From NCBI GenBank assembly GCA_948567375.1, contig OX419759.1, positions 58,691,493-58,755,492 on the forward strand: DNA of 64,000 nucleotides. The letters are read 5' to 3'. The notes below the pieces were generated by a model that was not told the DNA's origin, searched no databases, and saw only the letters and a program-made list of their open reading frames with translations. The DNA comes from Lunularia cruciata (lineage: Eukaryota > Streptophyta > Marchantiopsida > Lunulariales > Lunulariaceae). Both the position numbers and the translations under genes were made by a program. Of the stretch, positions 22,353 through 34,011 are shown piece by piece; position 1 is the first letter of the stretch, and each line of letters begins with the position of its first letter.

Positions 22353-23647
22353 TCACTTCACGTGAACATCCCAAGTTGTCCAATTATAGTCCTTGTACAT
22401 CCTTCCCATGTGGGGTTTTACCTCTTGCAAGGTAAAGCTTCGATGACATGTCGAGCATTGTGTATCTTGAGCTGCTCTAAGTGACACCACATGGGAAATG
22501 TAACTATGACTAACACAAGAATAATGATCTTAACACATGATACTTTTCTCCATATCTACTCATATTTGTAAAACCTCAACCCCTCACATCCCAACTCATA
22601 TGAGAAAATGTAATTTTTCTAAACCTTAAGAATTGTAAACTCTCATACCTTTCAATTTCCATTTCAGAAAATTTCAAACTAAATTTTTTAAGAATTCAAA
22701 TATGAATACCAAAAAATTAAAGATTAAAATTCCTAATCCATCACTCTCAATAAGAAATATTATTCAAACCCCAAATATCTAAAATATTTTATAAATTTCT
22801 ATTTAAATTTTTGTAATCTTCAATCTAGATACCAATGGATTTTAAATTGAAAAATAAACTAAATCAACTATTCACTCACATATTGTATGCAAATGAGCTA
22901 TCTAAAACTCTATATTATCCTTTCATACTATGCCTCCTTTTCTCCCTCCTTTCCCTCTCCTCCCCTCTCCCTCTAAACGAAAGAAAAGCGAAAGATATCA
23001 TATATTTTACGATAACATGAGCAATATAGTATCAGTAGGACATCACCGCTCATGTCATTCATCGTGGCAAGTAAACTATGGGCAGAAACTTTCTGAGTTT
23101 CTTAACGTTTTGGGTTAACTTTAGAACGAACGTATAGATTGAGATGGAGTCTTCCAGAACTGCTGATGAATTAGGATCTCGATCAACATATGTTATTCAA
23201 TAGACGACGACAAAAGCCTCAAAAGAAATCTCGCACGTGGAAACTAGCAACCGGGGACTTGAAAAGTTGACAAATGAATTCCTCCTGCAAAAACCATGGA
23301 TCGTCTTCAATTGATTTGATTTCAAGGAACCAATTGTCTTGAGACTAGACTTCGATTGTTACAAAGACGGTCTAAACAATGTGGAGTCCGGCATTGGCGC
23401 CATCGTCATGGTAATAGAAGTGCTTCTCCCTACGATGCCTGCCTCGTTCGTATAGAAGGTTAGTTCAATCTTCACAAGAATTTCCTTCTTGTCTCTTGAC
23501 GGCATGACGAGTGTTCTTGGTTTTTAATTTGATGGAACTTGTCTGCCTAAATTCAGGTTTGAGATTTCAGCCAAAGTTTGCTTGTCTCCGACGTCTTGTA
23601 CATGCCCGGGGGCCGGTAGCTCGTATGTATGCTTGGGCTCAAACTTC

Positions 23648-23670
23648 GGGCCGGACGAAGTGTCCGGCCC
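23648..23670. repeat. CG-rich hairpin, 9-bp arms
   Basis: GGGCCGGAC and GTCCGGCCC are exact reverse complements around the loop GAAGT. The sequence is far richer in CpG than its surroundings. Confidence 0.7.
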
Positions 23671-23909
23671 GGACATGGGCAATACGCGGTCCGTGGATTG
23701 TGATAATGGTTTCTGTTGTATGCACTGAGTAAATCTAATGCTATTCCAAAATGTTGTATATCAACACAAAGTCACGAGTGTCAACTATGACAATCGTGTA
23801 AGGGCACCAGACGTACTCTTAAGTCTTTCCACCTACTTGGGATACCGTAAAATCTTGGTGACAAGTTTGGGATACCATTTAATCCATCTCTGAGTTAATC
23901 TGCGTAGTT

Positions 23910-24034
23910 CGGTATGTGAAGACGTCCTGTATTATAGAAACATATTCCTATTGACAGCAAAAAGACTTGCTCATGTTTTTCAAGTAAAGACACATAGAAG
24001 AACAAATGCATACATGAGAATACGGATCTGTAGA
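23910..24034 (+). repeat. Direct repeat, right copy (pair with 17572-17698)
   Basis: Shares AAAGACTTGCTCATG, TTTTTCAAGTA and GACACATAGAAG-type words in the same order and spacing as the copy at 17572-17698. Confidence 0.55.
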
Positions 24035-25947
24035 CACCAGCTCACTCAGAGGCAACGGCTCCGTTTCGAGCCTCCAGATTGCTTTGTGGAGTTTTGAACG
24101 TTATCCAAACATTCCTCGGAGGATAATTTAAGAATGGAGATATGGTGAAGTTATAGTCAGATTTGAACTCCGTGTGGATTTTAATTACAATTTTATTTAG
24201 AATGGTGAGATTCTACTATAGAATAAAATATTATTCAAATCTTTTTCTCTTTTTCTTTTGAGTATAATATTTCTAGACAATTTCACTTAACCAAATTGCA
24301 CTTACAAAGTTGTCGGCACTAAGTTTTGCACTCTTGCCATGTTTTCTTTCTAACTAAACATATTTCACTCCATGTCGAGAGTTGGTCTTATGGCAATGCA
24401 CCTATCGAGAATAGATTCTATCTCATTCCGGATCAGGAGGAGTTAAAAACTACGAATCTACGTAGGAATAGGATCACAAACAAACAAGTAATTACTAGAT
24501 GGAGATGGAGTATGTAATCAAAGGCAGCAGGTAAGGAAACTTTGGCGTATCTTGAAGGCGAATAAAATCTTTCAGTTTGATCAAACACAATAAGAATCAA
24601 CTGACACAGAAAAAAACGCATTCTCATTTTAATCTGTGGTTAGCTTAGGAATGGCAGGAATGTATTTATCTGCAACTGTTATTCAACTGTTATTCGGAAT
24701 GCACATTTTCGTTTATTTGTATTCCAATATTAATAAAATTTTCCAGGGGTAAAATACGAGGTCATTAGCGATCACTCGCTATAAAAATATTACAGAGATC
24801 CATATAATCAGGAAGGGGATTATAATGCCCTACGATAGCCCTTCAAAACTCAATGGTGGCTCAAGCTATTGGCGACTTAGAATATACATAAAAGGTGTAT
24901 AGCTTAGGAGTAGAGGATTATTGGGGGCATGAAATAAACACCAAAAATGTATACCATGGATGGCCTTAATGATAAACAAAGCCGATCCCAGCATTTTTTG
25001 AAACAAAATTTGTTTTGAGGATTAAGATCTATAAAGAGATATAAGGATACACAAGTATACAGAGGCACACCTACTAATTTAAAACAAATACTCGCCGCAC
25101 CGGGCTTATCTTTGAAACAATAAGCTTGATGGGTTATTCCCTCCTGTTCTTTATGTTTGGATTTTATTTCTGTTCTCCGGTTCCTATGTTTACCTTTCTT
25201 TTTAAGCAAACACGAGATGGATGATAACCATGGCCACAAGCAAGTAATAAATAATATTTGCAATAAAAGCATGAATAACAATAACTGCTGACTCTATATG
25301 ACTTACTCGATCACTTTTGGCAAGCGATGCAAAGATCAGCTGAATTATTCTATTCCCTTGATGGTAAGCGCAGACGATTCTTTGTAGTGAAGACTTCTCT
25401 GTCTCGTTCTTCGGAACTGTGGCGAATTCCAGTCAATAGATATTATTCGAGACTGTTTCCTCCGTTAAACACCGCCGTCGCCTGTGCGACTGCTATCGCG
25501 GAGCTTGAGCAACCACGTGAGCTTGTGCTTCACTGTATGCGCTTACTGCCCGGTAGTCTGATGCCCAAATGCAATCTGGAGAGACTATCAGTTAAATCTG
25601 CACAACTTGAAACGCCATGCATCACGATAGCTAGAATTGACGGCGGGTGCCGTACATACACCGGCTATGAATGGCCCGCATTTGAAGATGCATGTACAGT
25701 TTAATTCTGAAATAAAATTCCTGGTGTTCTTGAGTTTAGCTAGCACAGAGAGTACGAGGGTCCCAATTTCAGGTCATCCCTCACAATGTTTACGTTTGGT
25801 TTGGACCGTGGTGTTACATTCGTATCGAGCAAAATTTTCGAACCAGATACGAGAATTCCTTCAGGAGCTTATGACTGGAAGCTGTGTAACGATTAATAAG
25901 TTGCCAGACATGTACAGGTACACCGTCTGGTAAGTTAGGATCTACTC

Positions 25948-25953
25948 TTTATT
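25948..25953 (-). terminator. AATAAA poly(A) signal candidate for the first H+-ATPase gene
   Basis: The minus strand has AATAAA about 230 nt past the stop codon of the H+-ATPase gene at 26182-29046. No nearer exact copy was noticed. This is a motif match only. Confidence 0.45.
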
Positions 25954-26181
25954 TACACAAGTCGAGTAGCTAGCTGTTTGGTCTTGCTACTGTTTACAGA
26001 ACTGGACAACGAGCTGATGTCTAGAGCTCACTAAACTCCGTTGCAGAAGAATAGGACGCGTAACTGATCCAGGAAATACGTACCAGTGCAAGACTGATGT
26101 GAAGTGATGAGAGAGTTCATGAGAATCTGGGCATATAGCTAACGTTGAGACATCTCGATGGCTGACTGGAGCTTTTGACAA

Positions 26182-29046
26182 TTACATGGTATAGGACTGA
26201 TTGATGTTTCCTACATCCATTCCTTTCAATTTGACGACGGACTCGACATGTCCTTTCAAAGTGTGTAGTTCTCTTAACCTCGCCATCTCTGCACGTCTTT
26301 TAGCTTCGCCGGCTAGCTCGGGAACGCTTTTGAAAGTATCTTCAGTTGCTGCTCCTGTACCGTGAGTAGTCAAACCATGAAGAGTGCGTTGTTGCTGTGC
26401 CCACTGTGCCTGACGGTCATTCTTTCCAAAATCGTTCTTGTTGGTGAAAGCTATGCTGCTACTGAGCATGCTATCCCAAGCTTTTCCACTCAAAATGTAT
26501 CGAACAGCAAACTTGATGATATCGAGTGGGAAGTAAGTGATGATTGAATAGAGCCAGATTACTCCAGCCCATCCCCATCCAATTCCCTTGATGTGAGCGA
26601 AACCCCAATTTGCATACACTGCGATGAAGGTGGCAACCAGTTGAGCAATCCAGAATGCGCTCACTAGGAGGAATCCTGGCCTCTCCATGAATGACCAGCT
26701 CATGGATCGTGTGACAAAAATCAATGCTTGACTAATGATGCTCACTTGGAGATAAATGGCAGCCGTAAGTTCAGATCTATTTCCACTCAATGATCGAACC
26801 CCGAAAGTCCTCTCGAAGAAGTCCGTCTTGTCGGCAGCCCAGAAGAACAGGACGGTCATGACTGCAAGGTAAGTACCTATGACAACACCCTGGGCAAAAA
26901 TCTCACCTAGTTTCCAGCTATCAGGAAGTGGAGAAGGTTTGACTCGATCCTTGGAGATCGTCATGATTGTACCGTCGTTCAAAATCGCAATAATCAGGAC
27001 CATGAAGGGTGAGAAATCGAACTTCCAAATGAGAGTGAGCAGCAAAAACCCGAGTACGATTCGAATAGTGATCGACACAGCGTAGATTGTATAGTTTTTC
27101 ATCCTCTGAAATATGGTTCGGCTAGTAAGCACTGCGCTGATAATCACACTTAGTCCGGGTTCAGTAAGTACGATATCTGAAGCACTTCGAGCAGCATCTG
27201 TAGCATCGGCCACTGCAATACCTATATCTGCCTTCTTGAGTGCGGGTGCATCGTTAACACCATCTCCAGTCATACCACAGATGTGTTTCTTATCTTGAAG
27301 GCGTTTCACAATCTCGTACTTATGCTCTGGAAATACCCCAGCAAAACCGTCAGCACTCTCTATAAGTTCATCCACTGGCAGACCTGCAATTGCTTCATCC
27401 TTGTGCTGTCCAAGAAGAGCTGAAGACGGGTACATGTTGGTTCCCATTCCCAAACGACGCCCTGTTTCTTTGGCAATCGCCAATTGATCACCGGTAATCA
27501 TCTTGACATTTACGCCTAGGTCCAGAGCTCGACGGATGGTTTCTGCACTGTCATGGCGGGGCGGGTCGAAAAGGGGAAGCAAACCCAAGAACGACCATGG
27601 ACCTCCAGAACTGTCCTTGCTTCTTGCAGGTACCTCCTGTGTAGCCACAGCGAGTGATCGAAGACCGCGCTCAGCAAACTTATCAATGACGGCGTGGACT
27701 CTTGCCGATATCTGATCCTTGTCATAGGCCAGATGTAGAATCTCCTCTGGTGCTCCTTTGCTTGCCCTGTGCCACTTCCCATTGCTGTCGACGAAGGTAA
27801 TTGCTGTGCGTTTGTCCACTGGGTTGAAAGGAAGAAAATGAACCTCGGTGATGTCTGCACGAGCCTCTTTGGGATCTGCGAGCATTCCCACAATGGCCGT
27901 GTCAATTGCATCTTGATTCTCCATCCTTGCTGCCCTTGCTGCGGATAGCACCACAAAATCCTTATCGACGCCCTTGGTAAAACACTCAATGAGATTCTTA
28001 TCCACAGTCAGCTTGTTCAAGGTCAAGGTTCCAGTCTTATCACTGCACAAGACATCCATCCCTGCCATTTCTTCAATCGCAGTCATTCTTTTAGTGATTG
28101 CACCTTGCTGAGACAATCTGTGAGATCCGATGGCCATTGTCACCGAGAGCACCGTGGGCATAGCAATTGGAATACCACCAATAAGCAGAACTAACAAGTT
28201 GTCAATTCCCTCTCGGTACTTCCTCTTTTGGATGGGGAACATAACGATGATTTCCACCAAGAGTCCAATTGCAATGGAGATGATGCAGAAATTTCCTATC
28301 GCAGTGAGCACCTTTTGGAAATGGCCGACTTGGTGAGTGCTGTCCACAAGATGGGCCGCTTTCCCGAAGAAGCTATGGACTCCCGTAGCTATCACAACTG
28401 CGTCGAGTTCTCCTTGCTTACATGTAGATCCCGAGTAAACCTCATCCCCTGGCTTCTTGGTAACCGGAAGCGACTCACCTGTAAGAGCAGACTGGTCAAT
28501 CTTTAAAGGATCTCCTTCGAGAAGACGAGCATCAGCGGGGACAATATCTCCCAATTTGATGCTGATGATATCTCCGGGAACAAGTATTTCCGCATCCTGC
28601 TCCGACCACTTTCCATCTCGAAGCACCTTCGTCTTAGGTGCAAGGCGAGCCATTAAAGAAGCAGCGGCGTTTCCTGCATTGTTTTCCTCAATAAAACTGA
28701 TGGTGGAATTGATCACTAGAAGCGTGATGATACCTATGAAATCTTGCCAGTCTGGGGGCTTGCCTCCACCATTTGCCAAGGCGATGGACATGATTGCAGC
28801 CGCTTCCATGACCCAAGACAGAGGATTCCACATGAAACCCAAGAACTTGAGAATTTTGCTCTCATTCTTCTCTTCCAATTTGTTGAAGCCGAAAATTTGA
28901 AGCCGAGCCTCCCCTTCCGCTTGTGTGAGTCCCTTATCCGTGCATTTTAGCTGGATGAAGACCTCCTCAATGGGAATGTGCTCCAAGTCCACCGCCTCGT
29001 TCGCCAGGGACTCCAGGGATGGCGATTGGGCCCCCATCACTGCCAT
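26182..29046 (-). CDS. Plasma-membrane H+-ATPase, copy 1 (P3A-type)
   Basis: A P-type proton pump of 954 residues, close to the roughly 950 of plant plasma-membrane H+-ATPases, encoded without introns. Visible motifs: the actuator TGES with Glu191; GGIPIAMPT in M4; the phosphorylation site DKTGT with Asp336; KGAPEE and TGDQ in the nucleotide and phosphorylation domains; GDGVNDAP; and ILNDGT in M6 with Asp691, the position of the proton-binding Asp (684) of Arabidopsis AHA2. The tail has [26 protein letters not shown] and ends NQSYTM. Its penultimate Thr953 is the site whose phosphorylation recruits 14-3-3 and relieves autoinhibition in this family. I chose the ATG at 29046. The frame stays open upstream to 29091 but without an ATG. 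It is divergent from copy 2, has a TATA-like block at 29224-29232 and an upstream ORF at 29114-29134. It appears fully functional. Confidence 0.95.
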   Translation of the reverse strand: MAVMGAQSPSLESLANEAVDLEHIPIEEVFIQLKCTDKGLTQAEGEARLQIFGFNKLEEKNESKILKFLGFMWNPLSWVMEAAAIMSIALANGGGKPPDWQDFIGIITLLVINSTISFIEENNAGNAAASLMARLAPKTKVLRDGKWSEQDAEILVPGDIISIKLGDIVPADARLLEGDPLKIDQSALTGESLPVTKKPGDEVYSGSTCKQGELDAVVIATGVHSFFGKAAHLVDSTHQVGHFQKVLTAIGNFCIISIAIGLLVEIIVMFPIQKRKYREGIDNLLVLLIGGIPIAMPTVLSVTMAIGSHRLSQQGAITKRMTAIEEMAGMDVLCSDKTGTLTLNKLTVDKNLIECFTKGVDKDFVVLSAARAARMENQDAIDTAIVGMLADPKEARADITEVHFLPFNPVDKRTAITFVDSNGKWHRASKGAPEEILHLAYDKDQISARVHAVIDKFAERGLRSLAVATQEVPARSKDSSGGPWSFLGLLPLFDPPRHDSAETIRRALDLGVNVKMITGDQLAIAKETGRRLGMGTNMYPSSALLGQHKDEAIAGLPVDELIESADGFAGVFPEHKYEIVKRLQDKKHICGMTGDGVNDAPALKKADIGIAVADATDAARSASDIVLTEPGLSVIISAVLTSRTIFQRMKNYTIYAVSITIRIVLGFLLLTLIWKFDFSPFMVLIIAILNDGTIMTISKDRVKPSPLPDSWKLGEIFAQGVVIGTYLAVMTVLFFWAADKTDFFERTFGVRSLSGNRSELTAAIYLQVSIISQALIFVTRSMSWSFMERPGFLLVSAFWIAQLVATFIAVYANWGFAHIKGIGWGWAGVIWLYSIITYFPLDIIKFAVRYILSGKAWDSMLSSSIAFTNKNDFGKNDRQAQWAQQQRTLHGLTTHGTGAATEDTFKSVPELAGEAKRRAEMARLRELHTLKGHVESVVKLKGMDVGNINQSYTM

Positions 29047-29113
29047 CTTCTTGAGCTCTTCTAGTCGACAGATTATCTCTCTCCCATGCACTCTTGGAGC
29101 AGCCCTTCAGTTT

Positions 29114-29134
29114 CTACTCCTTTTGTCCACTCAT
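29114..29134 (-). promoter_or_regulatory. Upstream ORF of H+-ATPase copy 1 (MSGQKE)
   Basis: A six-codon ORF with its own ATG and TAG ends 67 nt before the main ATG. Short uORFs occur at matching positions in copy 2 (MIEHM) and the broken copy 3 (MSEHI). Upstream ORFs are known in leaders of Nicotiana plumbaginifolia PMA genes, where they affect translation. A similar role here is inferred. Confidence 0.55.
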
Positions 29135-29223
29135 GCGTAGAGTCCCTGTGAACGGTTGAAATCTCGTGTATGAACATACAGAAGGAGAAAGGAATGGGAT
29201 GATAAACGCATGGCAAATGCTGG

Positions 29224-29232
29224 TATATAAAG
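29224..29232 (-). promoter_or_regulatory. TATA region of H+-ATPase copy 1
   Basis: The minus strand reads CTTTATATACC followed by AGCATTTGCCATG. The same arrangement, CTTTA plus an A/T-rich core and then CATTTGACATG, precedes copy 2 (33809-33819) and copy 3 (42661-42670), each about 120-180 nt before the start codon. Conservation in three copies supports a core promoter. Confidence 0.6.
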
Positions 29233-29239
29233 GGTGAAG

Positions 29240-32200
29240 ATTTAGACTTCTGGCTATGTTATCCTAAAGGCAAAGCGGTGAGAGACAGCATGAGGATTAT
29301 ACGCAGGATCGCATGTGGACCGCAGTCCTTACCGGCTAGCAGCGGCTCAGGTAGTGAAGTTGATCCCTCTATTTCCCGTGGAGTCAAGCTCTGCAGTAAG
29401 CTTGCAATTGCTGCACTCCTCCAATCAGCAGTGGCGAAGTCCAGAAACAACTCCATAGGTGCAGTGCTTTGTGTCTCTTTCGTATTCAGGTTTCGCCTCT
29501 GTCCCAGCTTGTATTCCTTGTATCACAAGGTTGAAGCCGTGGGTCTTACGAAATGCCGCGGTCTTTGTACGTTCAATAGCAACAGCTAAAACACTTCGAC
29601 AGTGATATTGACATGTCCATTTTCCGCAGGTGTAGAAGCCAAGTGAGTAACACGTTTGGAATCCTCCCAGTAAGTTCATCCAAGAGGCACTTAAATCTTC
29701 CTCGATTCGTAACTTAACTTGTGCCATATTGATCATCAATCAGTAGACTCAGAGCTAAATGTTGAACGCGTCCATGAAGAGTTCATAGATCTTTGCTTCG
29801 CACTGAAATTCCTTTCAATCCAAATTATTTTGAGATAGGGTTATTATTTCGCTAATTATGTCTCAGTCATTCAGCAGTTCATTATTCAATCTTTGCAGTA
29901 AGTATAACACGTTAATATGCTAACCCTGGTATCACGTTCATTAACTAAAGCTATGAACATGAATTTCTTTGATAGTATTAATGGTTTGACAGTAAGGCCC
30001 GTTAACTAGCTGGTCCATCTGGCCAAGTTGAAATGAAGAGAGGACCAGCTACTTGCGACAGGTACTACAAGGAAACAATCATTCGGATTCAGTCTACCTT
30101 CCCAGCAGCCACGTCACGATCAACAGTCACAGCTGCCTATAATATTTTCTGTGTCAGTCCTATTTACTTCTTTGAACTTTGTAAACGAACATCACTGAAG
30201 TTTAACTTGACACGATATTGTGAGGGTTGTAGGAGTTTAAGATTGTTCTAAATACGAGGACTCCTGGACAGGACTTTCAGAACATGTCGTCATTTCTGAT
30301 ACCGGTGTATGTGGCAAAGGTTGTCTTGACTTGAGTACAGCATCCGAGCTCCGTTGGTCAACGTGAAGGGACATTCCAATTTCCTGACATAACATGTGTT
30401 CACTAGCGTCCAATTTGGAACACAAGCCTTTCTTTTGCTCCAGATGACTGCTATTTTGCATTGTTGGTAGAGGTTATTTTGAAAGAGAACCGCTTCTGCA
30501 TGACTGTCCTGTACTGTACAAGTGGGTTGACCTCTAAGCTTGTACTACTACTTAATTCATATAAGCTCCATACTCATCAGATGCGTACCTAGACATCACC
30601 TTCTCAGATGAAAGGGATGCTGATTTAAGGTTTAACTGATTTTGTTCCCTACCACTTCCAGTTGGGAGATACAACAACATAGCTTCACAACAGGGCTTCA
30701 CCTGCCTCAGAGCATCCAAAGCTGCGTGCGCAAGCGATCGTGACTTAACGTTGAGTCAGAGGTTTAATTGAAACTTACACTTCCTTTCAGTTTGATTTTG
30801 CAGATTTAGATTTGTTTTAAAATATTAGAAATCAGAGAGCATCATGTTCCTGTTAGAAATTGGTTTTCTAAACGTGGTGACCATCAACTGTATTGTGCCA
30901 TCTAGCGCCGTGAGATCTAATATACCAGACGGGGTTCATCCTCATTATGTATACATGGACGCGATGGTTCAACTTAGAATCGTCTCGTAGGGAGAACTAC
31001 ATGCGGAGCATGTGGATTTACCATTCAAGAGGGCCCTGCAGTGAGGTGCTGGGGATCGAAGTGACACTATCAACAGGCATATTTACATTGATACTCTATC
31101 AAAATGACTGCAAACTAACTAGTGGGAAAGCTGTATATCTTGTGGTCCACCAAACGAATAGCGTGCCAAACCTATACAAACAATCACATCAAACCTTCAC
31201 AACTCAATGAGCCTTTAAAATACAGTCTGCTGCGTCTGTAGACTCCATATCTCTTTTCTTCTTGTTTTGGTGACCCGACTAGTCACCTTCCGGTGACGGA
31301 AGATTCCATCTGTCATCTGTGACAGATGGGATCTTCAGTCAACTGAAGCTTTGGAACTCTATGGGCAGACCAATATTAGTATTTACTCTAATGATTCAAC
31401 GTCGTGTGTTGATTCAGATGTTCAATGTCGGACAGAGAGTTCAGTGTCCGAAGTGTATCTGATTCTACGTACTGCCAATATCACGTAGTGTCACGGGACT
31501 GTTGTACGTGTAATCTCAACTATGCTCTGCGGGTGTCTGTGCACGGTGTTCATGAATTCTGGAAACATCTTTGTCATGAGTGTCTACACACTGCAGTTCG
31601 GTAACTCCTTTATCTGTAAACAATGATTGCGTCATCAGAGAGAGCGGAAAGGAGGTAACAGCAAGAGTGGACTTCTGGATAGCGAAGAGAAGAGCGATCG
31701 TGGCCCCTGCAACGTCTATTTGCAGTTCAGTGTTCTATCTCCACAGGACTCTGGAGCGATCAGTAGTGCCATACCAAAATTTGTTTTGGATATTTACTGT
31801 ATTTTACTTGGAGATAATCCATGAGATACACTCTGTCCTTCGGTTCCTAACGTGGTAACTAGCTGTTGGAACGTAAAACTTTTCGGTAGGAAGCAGCGTA
31901 GGTAGTTGGGTCCTGGTTTCTATATAAATAGATACAACAGGATAAGTGTTCGTATCATAGATAATCTTTTTCCTAGTTAGAATAGAAAAGCAGGGGAACT
32001 GGAAATCGGAAGCTTACATTTCAAATATAAAGCTAGCAAATGCTGTTTATACCTACCATCTAAACGATAGGATCTTGAGCGTAAGCAGTACTGACCGAAT
32101 GCGAATGTGACAGACTTGTAAAATCATCGTGTCATGTTGATAAACGAGAACTTCCCAACTCACATTTCTTAACAAGCAATTGCAGTCATATTCAACTTCC

Positions 32201-33800
32201 CAACTCACATCTCTATGGTCTATATCGAGCTATGATACATCCGTGTTGAAGGAAGACTTGTGCAAAATTTGTTGAAGGTTATAGTATGCTTGACTGCAAT
32301 TGCTTGTTTCTGTCATGATAGCAATCGAGTGGATAGCTATTACAATGGAGATACGGTTGTATACGCCCTGATCAGATTTATTCTTTGTCAAGATAATCTG
32401 ATATTTATTCTAGTATGAAGAGGACCAGTCAACACTCTGGTCTCCACACTCCAGGTTTGCTTCGTAGATGAAGTAGCTAAACGTTGTACCTGCACAGTAG
32501 TAGATGTTGAAACCAAAAGTAATATGTCCTTCTCCGAGAAGCTCCTAGCTTCATTCCAATCAAAGGGTTAGAATGGAATTGCGGACACTTATCATGACCA
32601 GTTTGTTCTATGTTATTTGTGTGGTGAAGTGCACAAATAAAAATAGTTTCTACCTAATTAATGTTTGCGAAAAATATAGTCCCAAATCGAGTGCCTGAAA
32701 TGTTACAGATTGTCTGGGTTTCTTAACAGGTTTCTTCCAATAGATAACCTGCAGAAGTCATGTCAACTTCTCCTCGGAAATCGATCCGATCCAACGTATT
32801 GATGACTGGCCTAATCCAACAATCCCAATCACTCAGCGACATTCCCCTCGAAGTTTGAAGGTATCCATTTCACTGACGAATCAAAGCCCTGCATTACCGG
32901 TATTGTTTGTATGGTACTTTAGAATCAACCATACAAAAGGCATTCAAACGGAATCATTTACGTGATTCAGTGTTTATTTTGAACTTAGCCGAATGGTGCT
33001 ACCAATGGATTCAGTTCACTACGGTATCAGATACACTTTGTATAGTATGTATAGTATTAGGTATATATACACCGCTGTTGAACGAATATGATGGTAAAGC
33101 ATTATAATCATTCAAATTAGCGTATTGCTTGCAAGTATTCATTCCGTTGAACGTTCAAAGCCATGACCTTTAGAGGGAATGGGTACTTGCATGCACTACA
33201 CCCAATAAATGGCGCTCACACATGTGATCAATCTCGTTAGGCTTCATCATGTTTCACGAACCTCCCGTTTTCGTTGACCGTAATCGTTACATTCTGGTTC
33301 TGCATGAACATTGAGGATCAATTGTGACTGTATCCCTGTTGAAGATTTCTATACTCGCCATTGATAAACATCAGGTCTGTTAATGATTGACGTAAGGGAA
33401 TGAACTTACCCATGAAAAGCTGTCCTGTTCAGTAATACTATATCCATCGCTGAGATGACTGATGGAGTACAGTACTTTAAATTAGTTTCACACTGTGAAC
33501 CCATTGCAGTAGAACTCAGGACGGTGATTTGCATAGCCTATCCTTCACGCACAAGCGCACATTCTTAGGTATGCGGCGATACCACTAGCCACAAAAGATA
33601 CATGCTTATATTGCGTAGAAACACCTCGGTTCCTGCAGACCTTGGCCCCAGACAATCTGCAAAATCTCCAGCTCATTGAGTGACTGGAGAATCTCCAAGG
33701 AATATGGTCAAACATGAGACTCGGCGTCCAAAATCTGCTCTCTGGTCTTGGAATCTGACCTCTGAGTAGGAAAAGGTTGTAGAGTACCGGAAGTACTAAA
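29240..33800. other. Intergenic between divergent H+-ATPase genes
   Basis: About 4.6 kb separates the two promoters. The part next to copy 1 (to about 29,400) resembles the upstream region of copy 3, sharing words such as ACATGCGAT-CTGCGTA. A series of three hairpins lies at 31282-31348. Short open frames here show no recognisable product. Confidence 0.5.
31282..31348. repeat. Three hairpins in a row
   Basis: GTCACC/GGTGAC (31282-31297, 4-base loop) is followed directly by arms 31299-31315 and 31320-31336, which are 17 bp with one mismatch around TCTG. The last hairpin, CTTCAG/CTGAAG (31333-31348), overlaps the second by four bases. This is dense secondary structure in otherwise ordinary intergenic DNA. 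Confidence 0.7.
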
Positions 33801-33808
33801 TCTGGGAC

Positions 33809-33819
33809 CTTTAAATACC
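33809..33819 (+). promoter_or_regulatory. TATA region of H+-ATPase copy 2
   Basis: CTTTAAATACC followed by ACCATTTGACATG, homologous to the blocks before copies 1 and 3. It lies about 200 nt before the chosen ATG at 34012. Confidence 0.55.
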
Positions 33820-33910
33820 ACCATTTGACATGTACCTTTCATCTCATCCCGTTCTTTCCTTCGTGTCTTTTACTAATGATCAGTGCCTCGAAACTGATTG
33901 TACTCTGCAG

Positions 33911-33928
33911 ATGATTGAACACATGTGA
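33911..33928 (+). promoter_or_regulatory. Upstream ORF of H+-ATPase copy 2 (MIEHM)
   Basis: ATG ATT GAA CAC ATG TGA encodes a five-residue uORF, 83 nt before the main ATG. Its position and length parallel the uORFs of copies 1 and 3. Confidence 0.55.
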
Positions 33929-34011
33929 GCAACAAACTTCGGGGCTGCTCAAAGGAAGAGCGCCTGGGAGAGATAATTCGTCGACAAGAACTGGTCAGCA
34001 AGGTCGAAGAG

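Larger units (their letters stand above)
22353..25940. other. Intergenic, no gene recognised
   Basis: Contains a CG-rich hairpin (23648-23670) and the right copy of a direct repeat (23910-24034). An ATG-initiated open frame of 125 codons at 25327-25704 (+) resembles nothing I know and has no visible promoter. I treat it as unsupported. The rest shows no recognisable feature. Confidence 0.4.

Noticed and set aside
25327-25704. 125-codon gene near the 3' end of the first H+-ATPase
   Set aside because: It begins with an ATG but has no recognisable domain or promoter, and its composition gives no support for coding.
26182-29091. GTG codons at 29091 and 33925 as H+-ATPase start sites
   Set aside because: The frames are open to these points, but plant nuclear genes start at ATG as a rule, and the ATGs at 29046 and 34012 give the usual family length. 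I annotated the ATGs.
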